Both the position numbers and the translations under genes were made by a program. This document shows positions 51,941 through 60,309 of a stretch of 64,000 nt of DNA, one piece after another; position 1 is the stretch's first letter; the number at the start of each line of letters is the position of its first letter. The notes under the pieces are model-generated. The model searched no databases. It saw only the letters and a list, made by a program, of their open reading frames with translations, and had not been told where the DNA came from. This DNA is from Litorimonas sp947503715 (GTDB lineage: Bacteria > Pseudomonadota > Alphaproteobacteria > Caulobacterales > Maricaulaceae): positions 682,001-746,000 of the forward strand of contig NZ_CP189850.1 in assembly GCF_050271975.1 (NCBI RefSeq), in the 5' to 3' direction.

Positions 51941-53167
51941 ATGTCGCGTATTCACGATATTCCACTCCTGCTCCTCGTTGTCATTGCGGCGGGTTTGGCG
52001 TTTCTCTTCTGGTTCCTCGGATTTTCGTGGTTGGCGCAGGATATTGCGCCGGGCGGAACCTATCTTGTTAAATCTATTGCAGGCTTGGCGAAAGACGCGC
52101 TCTTTGTGCCGCTTAAGCCGCTGATGTATGCGCTCATCATTCTCTCCATCGGGTCGAGTATTGCGATCTCGCGCGGCGGGCTCGGTGCAAAATTCATTCG
52201 GGTTTTGGCGTTCTTCGTCATGTTCTCTCTCGCGGGCTTGATCCTTGGAATCATCGCCTATCTCCTATTTCAAAACTTGCCCATCCTGCCGGACCCGGCC
52301 ACGATTGGTGCAGGCGGCGGCAATATTAAGCAGACGCCATTTCTTGCGAAAATTTACGGCGTGCTGACATCGGCATTGATGATTTCGATCTATGCGGGTG
52401 TGTTGCTGGGCAAGGCTCTGTCCAAGCTCGATCTTGGCGTTCAGGCGGATAAAGTCTCGGACCTCTTCATCGCGGGCTTTCGGAAATTCCTCCAATATAC
52501 AATTCCATTAGCTGTCTTTGGCTCCATCACATTGGCCTTGAACAGTCCCGGTGGTGTGCAGACATTGGGCAATCTCTTCCCGCTGCTGCTGCCTTATCTG
52601 ATGGCGATGATCCTGACATGGTGCCTCGTCGTGGGCGTGACGGCGGCAATGCAAAAACGCGGGATTGGGTTCGTGTTACGGGCCGTGCTGCCACAGGCGC
52701 TCGTCGCCTTCTCGACCAGTTCCTCTATTGCGACGCTGCCCGCGACGCGGATGGCCTGTACGCAGCTCGGCGCGAATGCGGATGAGTCGACACCGTTCTA
52801 CACGATTGGTGCGACCATCAATATGGTCGGTACACTCATCGGTCTGCTGCTGCTGTCGCTCTATGCGATCAAAGCCTTTGGTATTGATCTCTCTATTGCG
52901 GAAATGGGTGTCGTTGGATTGCAATCGATGATTTTCGCCACAGCCGCCGCGGGCACACCCTCAGCCTCCGTCGTGCTGTTACAGGATATTCTCATCAGTC
53001 AGGGCGTCTCGGCCGAATATGCGACCTATGTCACCGGATTAATCATTACGATCGACACGTTGATACTGGACCGTCTGCGGACCGTCATGAATACACAATC
53101 GGATTCCATGAGCACGGCGAATGGGCTGAAGCTCTATTACAAAACACCAAAAACACTTGAGAGTTAG
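51941..53167 (+). CDS. Dicarboxylate/amino acid:cation symporter (SDF family)
   Basis: 408 residues. Multiple transmembrane helices; the HP1-like serine-rich loop AFSTSSSIATLPATRM near residue 265, helix 7 TIGATINMVGT near residue 290 with the cation-coordinating Asn, and the HP2 region FATAAAGTPSASVV near residue 335 identify the glutamate/aspartate/dicarboxylate transporter family. TGLIITIDTLILDRLRTVMN gives the conserved helix-8 Asp and Arg; the Arg suggests acidic amino-acid or dicarboxylate transport. The ATG at 51941 follows AAAGGGA. Confidence 0.93.
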   Translation: MSRIHDIPLLLLVVIAAGLAFLFWFLGFSWLAQDIAPGGTYLVKSIAGLAKDALFVPLKPLMYALIILSIGSSIAISRGGLGAKFIRVLAFFVMFSLAGLILGIIAYLLFQNLPILPDPATIGAGGGNIKQTPFLAKIYGVLTSALMISIYAGVLLGKALSKLDLGVQADKVSDLFIAGFRKFLQYTIPLAVFGSITLALNSPGGVQTLGNLFPLLLPYLMAMILTWCLVVGVTAAMQKRGIGFVLRAVLPQALVAFSTSSSIATLPATRMACTQLGANADESTPFYTIGATINMVGTLIGLLLLSLYAIKAFGIDLSIAEMGVVGLQSMIFATAAAGTPSASVVLLQDILISQGVSAEYATYVTGLIITIDTLILDRLRTVMNTQSDSMSTANGLKLYYKTPKTLES

Positions 53168-53304
53168 AAAACCCATATCCTTACAAGGCGGGTTGAAAGG
53201 AAAATTATAATCTAGAGGACGCTTGAAATCGTAACTTAACTGTTACTTCGGATGCAAATTCCGATGGGAAAACCTGTTTCACAGGGTATAATCTGGAGAT
53301 TTCA

Positions 53305-53759
53305 GTGGAAAATAATTACCTCAATCTGGCTAATATGGTCGCCCTCTCAGACGTTCATTGGACTCTTGGGTCTCTGTCTCTCATGGTGGCCTATGGGGCG
53401 TGATTTCAACCGTCTTCTTCGCCTGGTTGCTCTGGGAAGTCTTCGCGACCATCCGGGCGGGTAAGGCAACAACACCTGCCACCCTTGATAAATGGCGGAC
53501 AAATCTTTGGTGGTATATCCTGCCAACATGGGGTCTCTACCCGCTCGCCTACGCCCTGCCGCAGCTCGGCCAAACGGCGGATATTGTTGTCGCGCAGCAA
53601 TTCATGTTCACGACGGCCGATATCACGACAAAACTTGTTTATGGTGTCATTCTCTCACGCTTCTGTCTGCGTCGCTCCGCTTTGGAGGGTTATGCCCCGG
53701 CTATCTCCGCTATGGACGGGACGGGTGTAACATCATCGCTTCAGACGAATGTGAAATAG
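53305..53759 (+). pseudogene. Broken microbial (type I) rhodopsin gene
   Basis: A GTG at 53305 behind GGAG opens a frame reading ENNYLNLANMVALSDVHW and then TLGSLSLMVAYGA, matching the N-terminus and start of helix A of a type I rhodopsin, before TGA at 53401. In another frame, from about 53385, follow helix E (WGVISTVFFAWLLW), helix F (TWGLYPLAYALP) and helix G (FTTADITTKLVYGVI) with the retinal-binding Lys codon at 53631. Helices B-D are missing and the junction is out of frame. Helix F and G resemble the sodium-pump (NQ) clade. A terminator remains. Confidence 0.85.
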
Positions 53760-53781
53760 TCACCGAGAAGATCGGATAATA

Positions 53782-53813
53782 AAAAGCGCCCGTTAATTTT
53801 ACGGACGCTTTAT
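53782..53813. terminator. Terminator between rhodopsin pseudogene and lipoprotein gene
   Basis: AAAGCG-CCGT/ACGG-CGCTTT stem with an ATTTT-type loop and A/T runs on both sides, so it could work in both directions for the convergent genes. It probably served the original rhodopsin message. Confidence 0.7.
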
Positions 53814-53841
53814 TCATGCATTTAATTTTGACGACTTAATC

Positions 53842-54474
53842 TTAGGACGTCTCTTCCGGAAAGGTTATCGCACTGGAGAGGTTTTCCAGAACCTCGCGGG
53901 CATTGAACGTGTTCGGGCCGTCCGGTCCGGCGCCGCGACCAAATTTTACTTCGGATGTTGCGCGGTATTTCGTAATTTCGCGGACATCAAAATCGTCAAA
54001 GAACGGGTCATAGAAGGGATCATAAAATCCACGGCGGCCAAACCCGCGTCCCCGGTTGAAACCGGCAAAGCGGGAATAACGATAGCCGCGCGACCAGCCA
54101 AAGCGGGGGCGGTAAAAGCTGTAACCAAAATAAGGGTCATACCCACCAAGGCCCGGCGTGACACGGACACGCGTATTTTCTTCCGTCTCGCGCTCTTGCA
54201 AGGTGAACGTATCAAAGCCGCGTTCAACGGCCATTTCCGCCGCGCGGTAGAGCAGGTAATTCTCAACCGTGTCGCGTTTGGTTAGAGAGTTACCGCCAAA
54301 TGTAATCCGCGCGCGGTCATTCTCGATCATCTGTTGGGAAAAACCGTCAAAGCCTCCGGGCTCTGACGCGGCTTGATATGGGGTCGCCGTGGCGCAGGCC
54401 ATGAGGGCGCAGGCAGAGGCCGCCAGCAGCAGGTGTCGGGCTTGTCGGAAGGGGGGTAAAGACAAGGATGTCAT
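53842..54474 (-). CDS. CC0125/CC1285 family lipoprotein
   Basis: 210 residues from ATG 54474; AGGAG lies eight bases ahead of it, making the ATG at 54480 less likely. Signal peptide ends in LMAC-ATATPYQ, and the block ITFGGNSLTKRDTVENYLLYRAAEMAVERGFD, cited here in parts, is the family hallmark known from Caulobacter. After it comes a low-complexity Tyr/Phe/Arg/Gly-rich stretch (about residues 115-165) with repeated RGF and YDPF units. The function is unknown; the protein is expected in the outer membrane or periplasm. Confidence 0.85.
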   Translation of the reverse strand: MTSLSLPPFRQARHLLLAASACALMACATATPYQAASEPGGFDGFSQQMIENDRARITFGGNSLTKRDTVENYLLYRAAEMAVERGFDTFTLQERETEENTRVRVTPGLGGYDPYFGYSFYRPRFGWSRGYRYSRFAGFNRGRGFGRRGFYDPFYDPFFDDFDVREITKYRATSEVKFGRGAGPDGPNTFNAREVLENLSSAITFPEETS

Positions 54475-54550
54475 AGTCATATCTCCTGTTTGGCCAACTA
54501 AATACGCGGTTCAACCTGAACAGAGGCTGAAATAATGTGATAAACTTACA

Positions 54551-55048
54551 TCAAATTCCGTCGGATTGCACATCACCTCTACTTAAAGATCGTGTGTGGT
54601 GATGCCGAATATCCAGTCCAAATGACACTAGCGCCCATACTGAGAGGAGCGTGGCGAGGCCAATCGCGGTGAACCCGACCCAAACCGGGAGGGGCGTATA
54701 TGTGACCGATAAGGCCCCCAAGACGACCCAAGGCAGCATGAGGAATAGGGTCCAAAGATAATGCGCGAGCCGCCCGCCCGTCCGGTAAGCGCGACGTGCA
54801 AATTCTGCGACCACAGCAAAGGGGACGATTGCGAGGACGAATAAGCCGAGCGTCAGAATAAAGACTGAGACCAGATGTTCAGGTCGCGTATCATTCTCCG
54901 CAAAGCCTGCGAAAAACCAGATCGCTGCAATGACGCTCAGGATGGTGCCAAGTGTTGCGAGCAAGGTCGCGATTAAGTCAGCCGGACGGCCTACTACGCG
55001 GGGCAGTGATTCACTTGGTGTGACGGGTTTAATGGCATCATCTGTCAT
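54551..55048 (-). CDS. Hypothetical membrane protein, four helices
   Basis: 165 residues from ATG at 55048. Four predicted transmembrane helices (about residues 26-46, 60-80, 95-117 and 125-145) and a His-rich C-terminus (IRHHHTR). No recognised family. The longer frame up to 55153 lacks a ribosome site and is rejected. Confidence 0.65.
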   Translation of the reverse strand: MTDDAIKPVTPSESLPRVVGRPADLIATLLATLGTILSVIAAIWFFAGFAENDTRPEHLVSVFILTLGLFVLAIVPFAVVAEFARRAYRTGGRLAHYLWTLFLMLPWVVLGALSVTYTPLPVWVGFTAIGLATLLSVWALVSFGLDIRHHHTRSLSRGDVQSDGI

Positions 55049-55214
55049 GTCGCTAGGATAGCCACAGGAGGGCGAGCCTGTCACCTCGGCAATTGAGGTC
55101 ATTTTAAGAGCGGCGAAATATTCCGAAACAAAGCGGAACGGATTGTAACACACCTTAATTGGACGACAGCCTGTAAGACTCCCACGGTTGATATCTCAAT
55201 AGGGGAGATAAAAT

Positions 55215-55667
55215 ATGAAAAAATTAGATTTAGCCGCGGCAACGATAGGCTTGATGACGATATTTGCGACGCCTGCGCAGGCGCAAATGAGCGCGGCTTT
55301 TACGCCAGACTCTGACTTGCAAGCTCGCGCGACATTCACCATTCCATTTGGCGGGGACAGTCAAAAATCGACCTCGAAGCCACAACTGTCTTTGGGTTTT
55401 CGCAGTGAGACTGTTCGTCCCGGCGTGTCGGACTGGGCATTGCGTCCTAATTATGAGTCTGTGGATGTGCGGGAATTTAAACTCTCGCTGACTGTGGAAG
55501 ACACGCCAACTCTCTTGCTAAATGATCAGGCGTTGATGTTTGGCGATCAGTTTTCCGCGAAGGACGATAAGAAAAGCGGGTTGGACACGTATGACAAAAC
55601 CGTTCTGACTGTCATCGCGGGATCGTTAGCGATTATCGTCGGTGTCATAGCTGTGACGGCGGATTAG
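55215..55667 (+). CDS. Secreted or membrane-tethered protein, first of a tandem paralog pair
   Basis: 150 residues. Signal peptide (cleavage after AQAQ, residue 25), a beta-rich domain ARATFTIPFGG...LSLGFRSE, a second motif REFKLSLTVEDTPTLLLND, and a C-terminal hydrophobic helix (about 129-147). GGGGAGA precedes the ATG. The next gene encodes a recognisable paralog with the same order of motifs, so the pair arose by duplication. No family recognised. Confidence 0.72.
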   Translation: MKKLDLAAATIGLMTIFATPAQAQMSAAFTPDSDLQARATFTIPFGGDSQKSTSKPQLSLGFRSETVRPGVSDWALRPNYESVDVREFKLSLTVEDTPTLLLNDQALMFGDQFSAKDDKKSGLDTYDKTVLTVIAGSLAIIVGVIAVTAD

Positions 55668-55670
55668 ATC

Positions 55671-56135
55671 ATGACCTTTAAACAAGTAGCTCTCACACTC
55701 TCCGCCTGTCATCTGGCCATGCTCCCCGGATTGGCGCAGGCCCAATCCTCAGACTTCGACAGAGCCTATGCCCCACAAGGGGCAGAGGCGCGGTTCAGCC
55801 TGACCATTCCATTGGGGGAAAGTTCGTCAGCTTCAAAAACTGCACCTAGGCTCGACTTTGGCGTTCGCAATTATGCGCAGTCCTCGGATATTTCTCTGGA
55901 TTGGATGCGAAATGATGAACCCAATTACCGCGAAATGCGCTTGGGCTTTACTTTGGAAGACTCTCCACAGCTTATGATGAATGAGCGCGTGATTGTCATG
56001 AGTGAGGACGAACAGGCCAATATTGGCACCGCCGGTAAAATCGGCTTAACCGTTGTCGCTGTTGCATTAGTCGGCGTTACCGTCATTGCGGTTGCCTTCG
56101 CGAGTTGCGACCCGAATTGTTTTGATGATGAGTAG
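55671..56135 (+). CDS. Secreted or membrane-tethered protein, second of a tandem paralog pair
   Basis: 154 residues. Signal peptide (cleavage after AQAQ near residue 25), ARFSLTIPLGE...RLDFGVRN, REMRLGFTLEDSPQLMMNE and a C-terminal hydrophobic helix (about 121-143) mirror the upstream gene motif by motif. Unlike it, this one ends with two Cys (CDPNC). It starts three bases after the first stop, so both are co-translated. Function unknown. Confidence 0.72.
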   Translation: MTFKQVALTLSACHLAMLPGLAQAQSSDFDRAYAPQGAEARFSLTIPLGESSSASKTAPRLDFGVRNYAQSSDISLDWMRNDEPNYREMRLGFTLEDSPQLMMNERVIVMSEDEQANIGTAGKIGLTVVAVALVGVTVIAVAFASCDPNCFDDE

Positions 56136-56137
56136 AT

Positions 56138-56179
56138 AAAAAGCCTGCCAAGATTATTTATCAAGGCGGGTACAGGCTT
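56138..56179. terminator. Possible shared terminator of convergent genes
   Basis: AAGCCTG at 56141-56147 pairs with CAGGCTT at 56173-56179, with CC/GG pairs inside. It lies between the second paralog gene and the convergent hypothetical gene and just reaches the latter's stop codon. Weak T-run on either side. Confidence 0.4.
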
Positions 56180-57740
56180 AGTAACAAACAACTCTGCCAG
56201 CCGTGTCTTTATAGCAGCTGGTACTCTCACCATCGGTTCGCCAACGATCTTTCGATGACTCCAGTGCACGCATTGCATTTCCGGATCGCTCATTCTGTGC
56301 GCGGATTCTTTCAGCCTCTTCTGCAGCGAGTGCGCGTTGTTTGGCCCAATAAGCATTGGATTTCGCAGTCTTCTCACGTTTGATTTCTGCCGCGCGTTCT
56401 TTCTCGCGGCGTTCGCGTTCCGGCGCGGTCCTCAACCATTCCGCATATTTCGTTTGTAGTCGGTTAGACGTGAAGCTGACGGCGGACTCAGGCGTATATC
56501 TTGCATGGGACGGGTCATGGAGATGGCCTTTCGTATCAAGCAAATACCCCGTTAGGCTGTGCCACTGCGCAGAATCTTTAAGTTTATAAGCTAATGAATG
56601 CGTCCCGGGTAAATAGACCTGCGGGTCGTAAGGATTGATAATAGGGTCGACAATTCGGATATCATCCAGCAGATCGTAATCTCCGTGCCGCGCGAGAACA
56701 TTCCGTCCATTCATATCATGTCTCAGCATTCGTCCGACGACATTATAATCATATTCGATACCGTCCGATCTGACGATGATCCATGCGGTATATCGGTACT
56801 TCGAATTCTCCGGTTGTTTTGGACGAATTGGAATAACACCCAAAATACCTTTGGCTTTATTATAATAATCATATCCCCCGCGTACGACGTCGTAATAAAC
56901 CCGTTGTTCCGGCGTGCCCCCGACAGAAGGTGGGAGCGTTCCAGCGGGTGCGAGAACGGAGGTTCCGCGTGCAGTTTGAGCAAAGAATAAGGCGGGCCCC
57001 TCTCCACCTGTCATATCAGGATCAATATATTTTGAAACATTGACGCCGTCTTTATTGAGGTAATTAAAATAAATGCGATTAGAAAAAACGGCATATCCTT
57101 GTTCTTGGCTGGTGGCACCGCTCGTAGATCCGATTATATTCTCCACGCGATAAGCTTCACGTCCATAGCTATCCAGTCCAATGATATCGAAATAACCGTT
57201 GCGAATATTTGTTTGAGCAATTGCGACACTCGGTTTTTTATCACTGAATGAGGTCACCAAAACCCTTTCATAATTCTCAGGTGCGGGAATCATGTCTCCT
57301 GTTTTTAAATCAGCAAAACTATAGCTTCCGTCAATCCGCTGAACATAAGCGACAGCGTCAGAAATCGGCAGAACTTTTAGGAAGAATGGCTCTAAGATCA
57401 GTTTTCCCTTGGCATCCCGATAGCCAACGGTGGATCTGTAGGAATATTTAGAAACATCTTCAGGCGTCTTATCCAACCCTTGCTGCTTGATGGCTTTCGC
57501 GAACATCTTTTCTATATAGGCTTTATCGCGTTCCTCTACGGGCACGCGCGGCCTCGAAACCGTTTTAACAGCAACGGTTTCCCCGGTTTTGGCCGATTTG
57601 ACATGGAGGGTTACAGTAAATCTATCCGTATTTACCTTATACTTTTTGGCAAAAGCGGGGCTTGAGCTCATCACAGTCATCGCAATCGAAAGCGTCAATA
57701 TGGTGATGAAAGATATAAACGAATGGTATGAAATTCGCAT
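56178..57740 (-). CDS. Hypothetical exported protein with coiled-coil C-terminus
   Basis: 520 residues from ATG 57740. Signal peptide ends at AFAKK (near residue 31). The middle is beta-rich with many Tyr and Gly, such as GYRDAKGKLILEPFFL and YVQRIDGSYSFADLKTGDM, which might be a propeller. Residues about 435-500 are a highly charged helix (ERERREKERAAEIKREK, AAEEAERIRAQ) and the C-terminus has two Cys. No family recognised. Composition is more A/T-rich than most of the window. Confidence 0.7.
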   Translation of the reverse strand: MRISYHSFISFITILTLSIAMTVMSSSPAFAKKYKVNTDRFTVTLHVKSAKTGETVAVKTVSRPRVPVEERDKAYIEKMFAKAIKQQGLDKTPEDVSKYSYRSTVGYRDAKGKLILEPFFLKVLPISDAVAYVQRIDGSYSFADLKTGDMIPAPENYERVLVTSFSDKKPSVAIAQTNIRNGYFDIIGLDSYGREAYRVENIIGSTSGATSQEQGYAVFSNRIYFNYLNKDGVNVSKYIDPDMTGGEGPALFFAQTARGTSVLAPAGTLPPSVGGTPEQRVYYDVVRGGYDYYNKAKGILGVIPIRPKQPENSKYRYTAWIIVRSDGIEYDYNVVGRMLRHDMNGRNVLARHGDYDLLDDIRIVDPIINPYDPQVYLPGTHSLAYKLKDSAQWHSLTGYLLDTKGHLHDPSHARYTPESAVSFTSNRLQTKYAEWLRTAPERERREKERAAEIKREKTAKSNAYWAKQRALAAEEAERIRAQNERSGNAMRALESSKDRWRTDGESTSCYKDTAGRVVCY

Positions 57741-57794
57741 AATGTGCCCCTGATTAAATATTGCGCCATTTTTATATAAATCAATCGCGCGCAA

Positions 57795-57842
57795 ATAAAA
57801 AGCCCGCTCCGGCCAGACTTTGCGTCTGTGCCGGAACGGGCC
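57795..57842 (-). terminator. Intrinsic terminator after hppA
   Basis: Read on the minus strand: GGCCCGTTCCGGC pairs with GCCGGAGCGGGCT around a loop that itself contains AGACGCAAAGTCT, followed by TTTTTATTT. It lies 27 bases after the hppA stop and fits an intrinsic terminator. Confidence 0.88.
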
Positions 57843-57868
57843 ACTCTCCCCAGAGATGGCTTCTGTCG

Positions 57869-59956
57869 TTAGTGCGCGAGCACAGCCAACAGAAGCAATG
57901 CGATGATATTTGTAATCTTGATCATCGGGTTGACGGCGGGTCCGGCTGTATCCTTGTAGGGATCACCGACTGTGTCGCCCGTCACGGACGCCTTATGAGC
58001 TTCAGAGCCCTTGCCGCCATGGTTGCCGTCTTCGATATATTTCTTGGCATTATCCCAAGCGCCGCCACCGGCGGTCATGGACAGGGCCAAGAACAGTCCC
58101 GTCACGATCACGCCCATAAGCATCGCACCGAGTGAGGCGAGCGCCTGTGACGTACCTGCAATGAAATAGATCGCAAAGTAGAGCACGATTGGCGCGAGGA
58201 TTGGCAGGAGCGATGGTTTAATCATCTCCTTGATCGCGGCCCCTGTCAGCAGGTCAACTGCTTTGGCATAATCCGGACGCGATGTGCCCGCCATAATACC
58301 GGGGTCGGCTTTGAACTGACGCCGGACTTCTTCGACAATCGCTGTGGCTGCGCGTCCAACAGACTGCATGGCCCAAGCGCCGAAGAGGTAGGGCAGCAGG
58401 CCACCGATAAATAGACCGACAATCACGTAAGGATTGGTCAGGCTGAAATCGACGGAAACGCCGGAAAGCGGATTGCCCTCCTGTTCGCTGAAATACAGGA
58501 TGTCCTGGTAATAAGCAGCGAAGAGCACGAGCGCGCCCAAACCTGCGGACCCGATCGCATAACCCTTGGTTACGGCCTTGGTTGTATTGCCCACAGCGTC
58601 AAGCGCATCGGTCGTATTACGCACTTCCGGATCCAATTCGGCCATCTCGGCAATGCCGCCCGCATTATCGGTCACAGGACCGAAGGCGTCGAGCGCAACG
58701 ATCATTCCCGCCACGCCAAGCATAGCCGTCACGGCAATCGCAATGCCGTAGAGACCTGCAAGGCTAAACGTGATAATGATACCGGCGACGATAATGAGCG
58801 CTGGAATAGCGGTCGCTTCCATGGAAACGGCGAGGCCAGCAATGACGTTGGTACCGTGTCCGGACTCGGACGCGGCAGCGACGGATCTGACGGGGCGGTA
58901 TTTTGTACCCGTATAATATTCCGTGACCATAACAATGAGGAAGGTAATCACCAAACCGACGATTGAGCAGAGGAACAGGTCCATGCCCGAAAAGCCCGTA
59001 TTGGCGACGTCGCCAAAGCCGAGCATTTGATGCGTCAGCACACCAATGGCCGCGACGGACAGAACACCCGTTGCAATAAGACCTTTATATAAAGCGCCCA
59101 TCACATTCGAGGATCCCTTGCTGAGTTTGACGAAATAGGTCCCGATAATTGACGTGATAATACAAACAGCACCAATCGCCATCGGATAGAGCGCGAGCTC
59201 GCCCACAGCACCAAAGAGGATGGAGCCGAGGATCATCGTGGCCGCAATTGTCACAACATAGGTTTCGAACAAATCGGCCGCCATGCCTGCGCAATCGCCG
59301 ACATTGTCACCAACATTATCCGCGATGGTCGCGGGGTTGCGGGGGTCATCTTCGGGAATGCCCGCTTCGACTTTCCCGACAAGGTCGCCGCCGACATCCG
59401 CACCTTTGGTGAAGATACCGCCGCCGAGACGGGCAAAGACGGAAATCAGGGACGCGCCCAATGAGAGCGAAACAAGTCCGTCAATCACGCCGCGTTCTGA
59501 TGCGGCCATTGGGCCTGTCAGAAGCATGTAGTAAATGGCGAGACCCAGCAGGGCGAGACCTGCGACGAGCATGCCCGTAATCGCGCCTGCCTTGAAAGCG
59601 ACGTTGAGGCCCTTGCCGAGCGATTCCCGCGAGGCTTCCGTCGTGCGAACATTGGCCTGCACAGACACGAGCATGCCGACATATCCGGCAATGCCTGACA
59701 GAACCGCGCCAATGACGAAACCGAGTGGCGCAATCAGGTTTTGGAAGAGCGCAAATAGGATGACAACGACAACGACACCCACAATCGCGATCGTTTTATA
59801 TTGCTTGTTGAGATAGGCTTTCGCGCCTTCCTGAATGGCCCCGGCAATTTCATTCATACGTTCATTGCCTGTCGATTCTTTCATCAAACTGGCACGGGTC
59901 ACAATCCCGTAGAGAACGGCGAGAACCCCCGCCGCGATAATCAGATAAAGAGCCAT
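57869..59956 (-). CDS. hppA: Proton-translocating pyrophosphatase, K+-independent type
   Basis: 695 residues, about 16 transmembrane helices. The pyrophosphate-site signatures are GGGIFTKGADVGGDLVGK near residue 185, DNVGDNVGDCAGMAADLFE near 215 and DTVGDPYKDTAGPAVNPMIK near the end. In the motif GNTTKAVTKG the Lys after Thr marks the potassium-independent subclass. It couples pyrophosphate hydrolysis to proton pumping across the inner membrane and so saves energy in biosynthesis. Read toward a strong terminator. It is divergent from the TonB-dependent receptor gene with 353 bases between. Confidence 0.97.
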   Translation of the reverse strand: MALYLIIAAGVLAVLYGIVTRASLMKESTGNERMNEIAGAIQEGAKAYLNKQYKTIAIVGVVVVVILFALFQNLIAPLGFVIGAVLSGIAGYVGMLVSVQANVRTTEASRESLGKGLNVAFKAGAITGMLVAGLALLGLAIYYMLLTGPMAASERGVIDGLVSLSLGASLISVFARLGGGIFTKGADVGGDLVGKVEAGIPEDDPRNPATIADNVGDNVGDCAGMAADLFETYVVTIAATMILGSILFGAVGELALYPMAIGAVCIITSIIGTYFVKLSKGSSNVMGALYKGLIATGVLSVAAIGVLTHQMLGFGDVANTGFSGMDLFLCSIVGLVITFLIVMVTEYYTGTKYRPVRSVAAASESGHGTNVIAGLAVSMEATAIPALIIVAGIIITFSLAGLYGIAIAVTAMLGVAGMIVALDAFGPVTDNAGGIAEMAELDPEVRNTTDALDAVGNTTKAVTKGYAIGSAGLGALVLFAAYYQDILYFSEQEGNPLSGVSVDFSLTNPYVIVGLFIGGLLPYLFGAWAMQSVGRAATAIVEEVRRQFKADPGIMAGTSRPDYAKAVDLLTGAAIKEMIKPSLLPILAPIVLYFAIYFIAGTSQALASLGAMLMGVIVTGLFLALSMTAGGGAWDNAKKYIEDGNHGGKGSEAHKASVTGDTVGDPYKDTAGPAVNPMIKITNIIALLLLAVLAH

Positions 59957-60309
59957 AACACGGTCCCCTTGAATAAGGGCGCGGGTCCAGCGTTTGCGCG
60001 AAACCTCACGCCGTCAATGTTATGAAGTTGGCCGTGCTCTGCCTTATCTCCCCGATAAGTGCACGCTTCCCCTCGCGAGTATGAAGTTGGCCGCGTCCGG
60101 CTTTCCGGCTCGCGCTTCCCTTCGCGTAGAATTGTTTTGTGACAAAGCCGTAAGGCGGCGTCAAGGCTTCATGTTTAGGAGGGCTCTATTGTTGCGAATT
60201 AGCAACAGTTGCCTCAAAAAACGGGATATGAAGTTGCATTTAGTTAGGCAGTTAGAAAATTCCGACGCAGAATGCTTTCATAACTAAATAAAAATATACG
60301 GGAAAATTC
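59957..60309. promoter_or_regulatory. Divergent intergenic region hppA/TonB-dependent receptor
   Basis: No gene is evident. ATGAAGTTGGCCG occurs at 60022-60034 and 60081-60093, within an imperfect direct repeat of about 59 bases that also includes CGCTTCCC-TCGCG; ATGAAGTTG recurs at 60228. An inverted repeat TGTTGC-GAATTA-GCAACA at 60190-60207 looks like an operator and would be upstream of the receptor gene. Confidence 0.45.

Noticed and set aside
53358..53759. Independent 133-residue membrane protein
   Set aside because: Its sequence is helices E-G of a rhodopsin; it starts inside the deletion joint and has no ribosome site of its own.
57795..57842. Repeat element rather than terminator
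   Set aside because: Its position right after hppA and the T-run on the minus strand fit a terminator.
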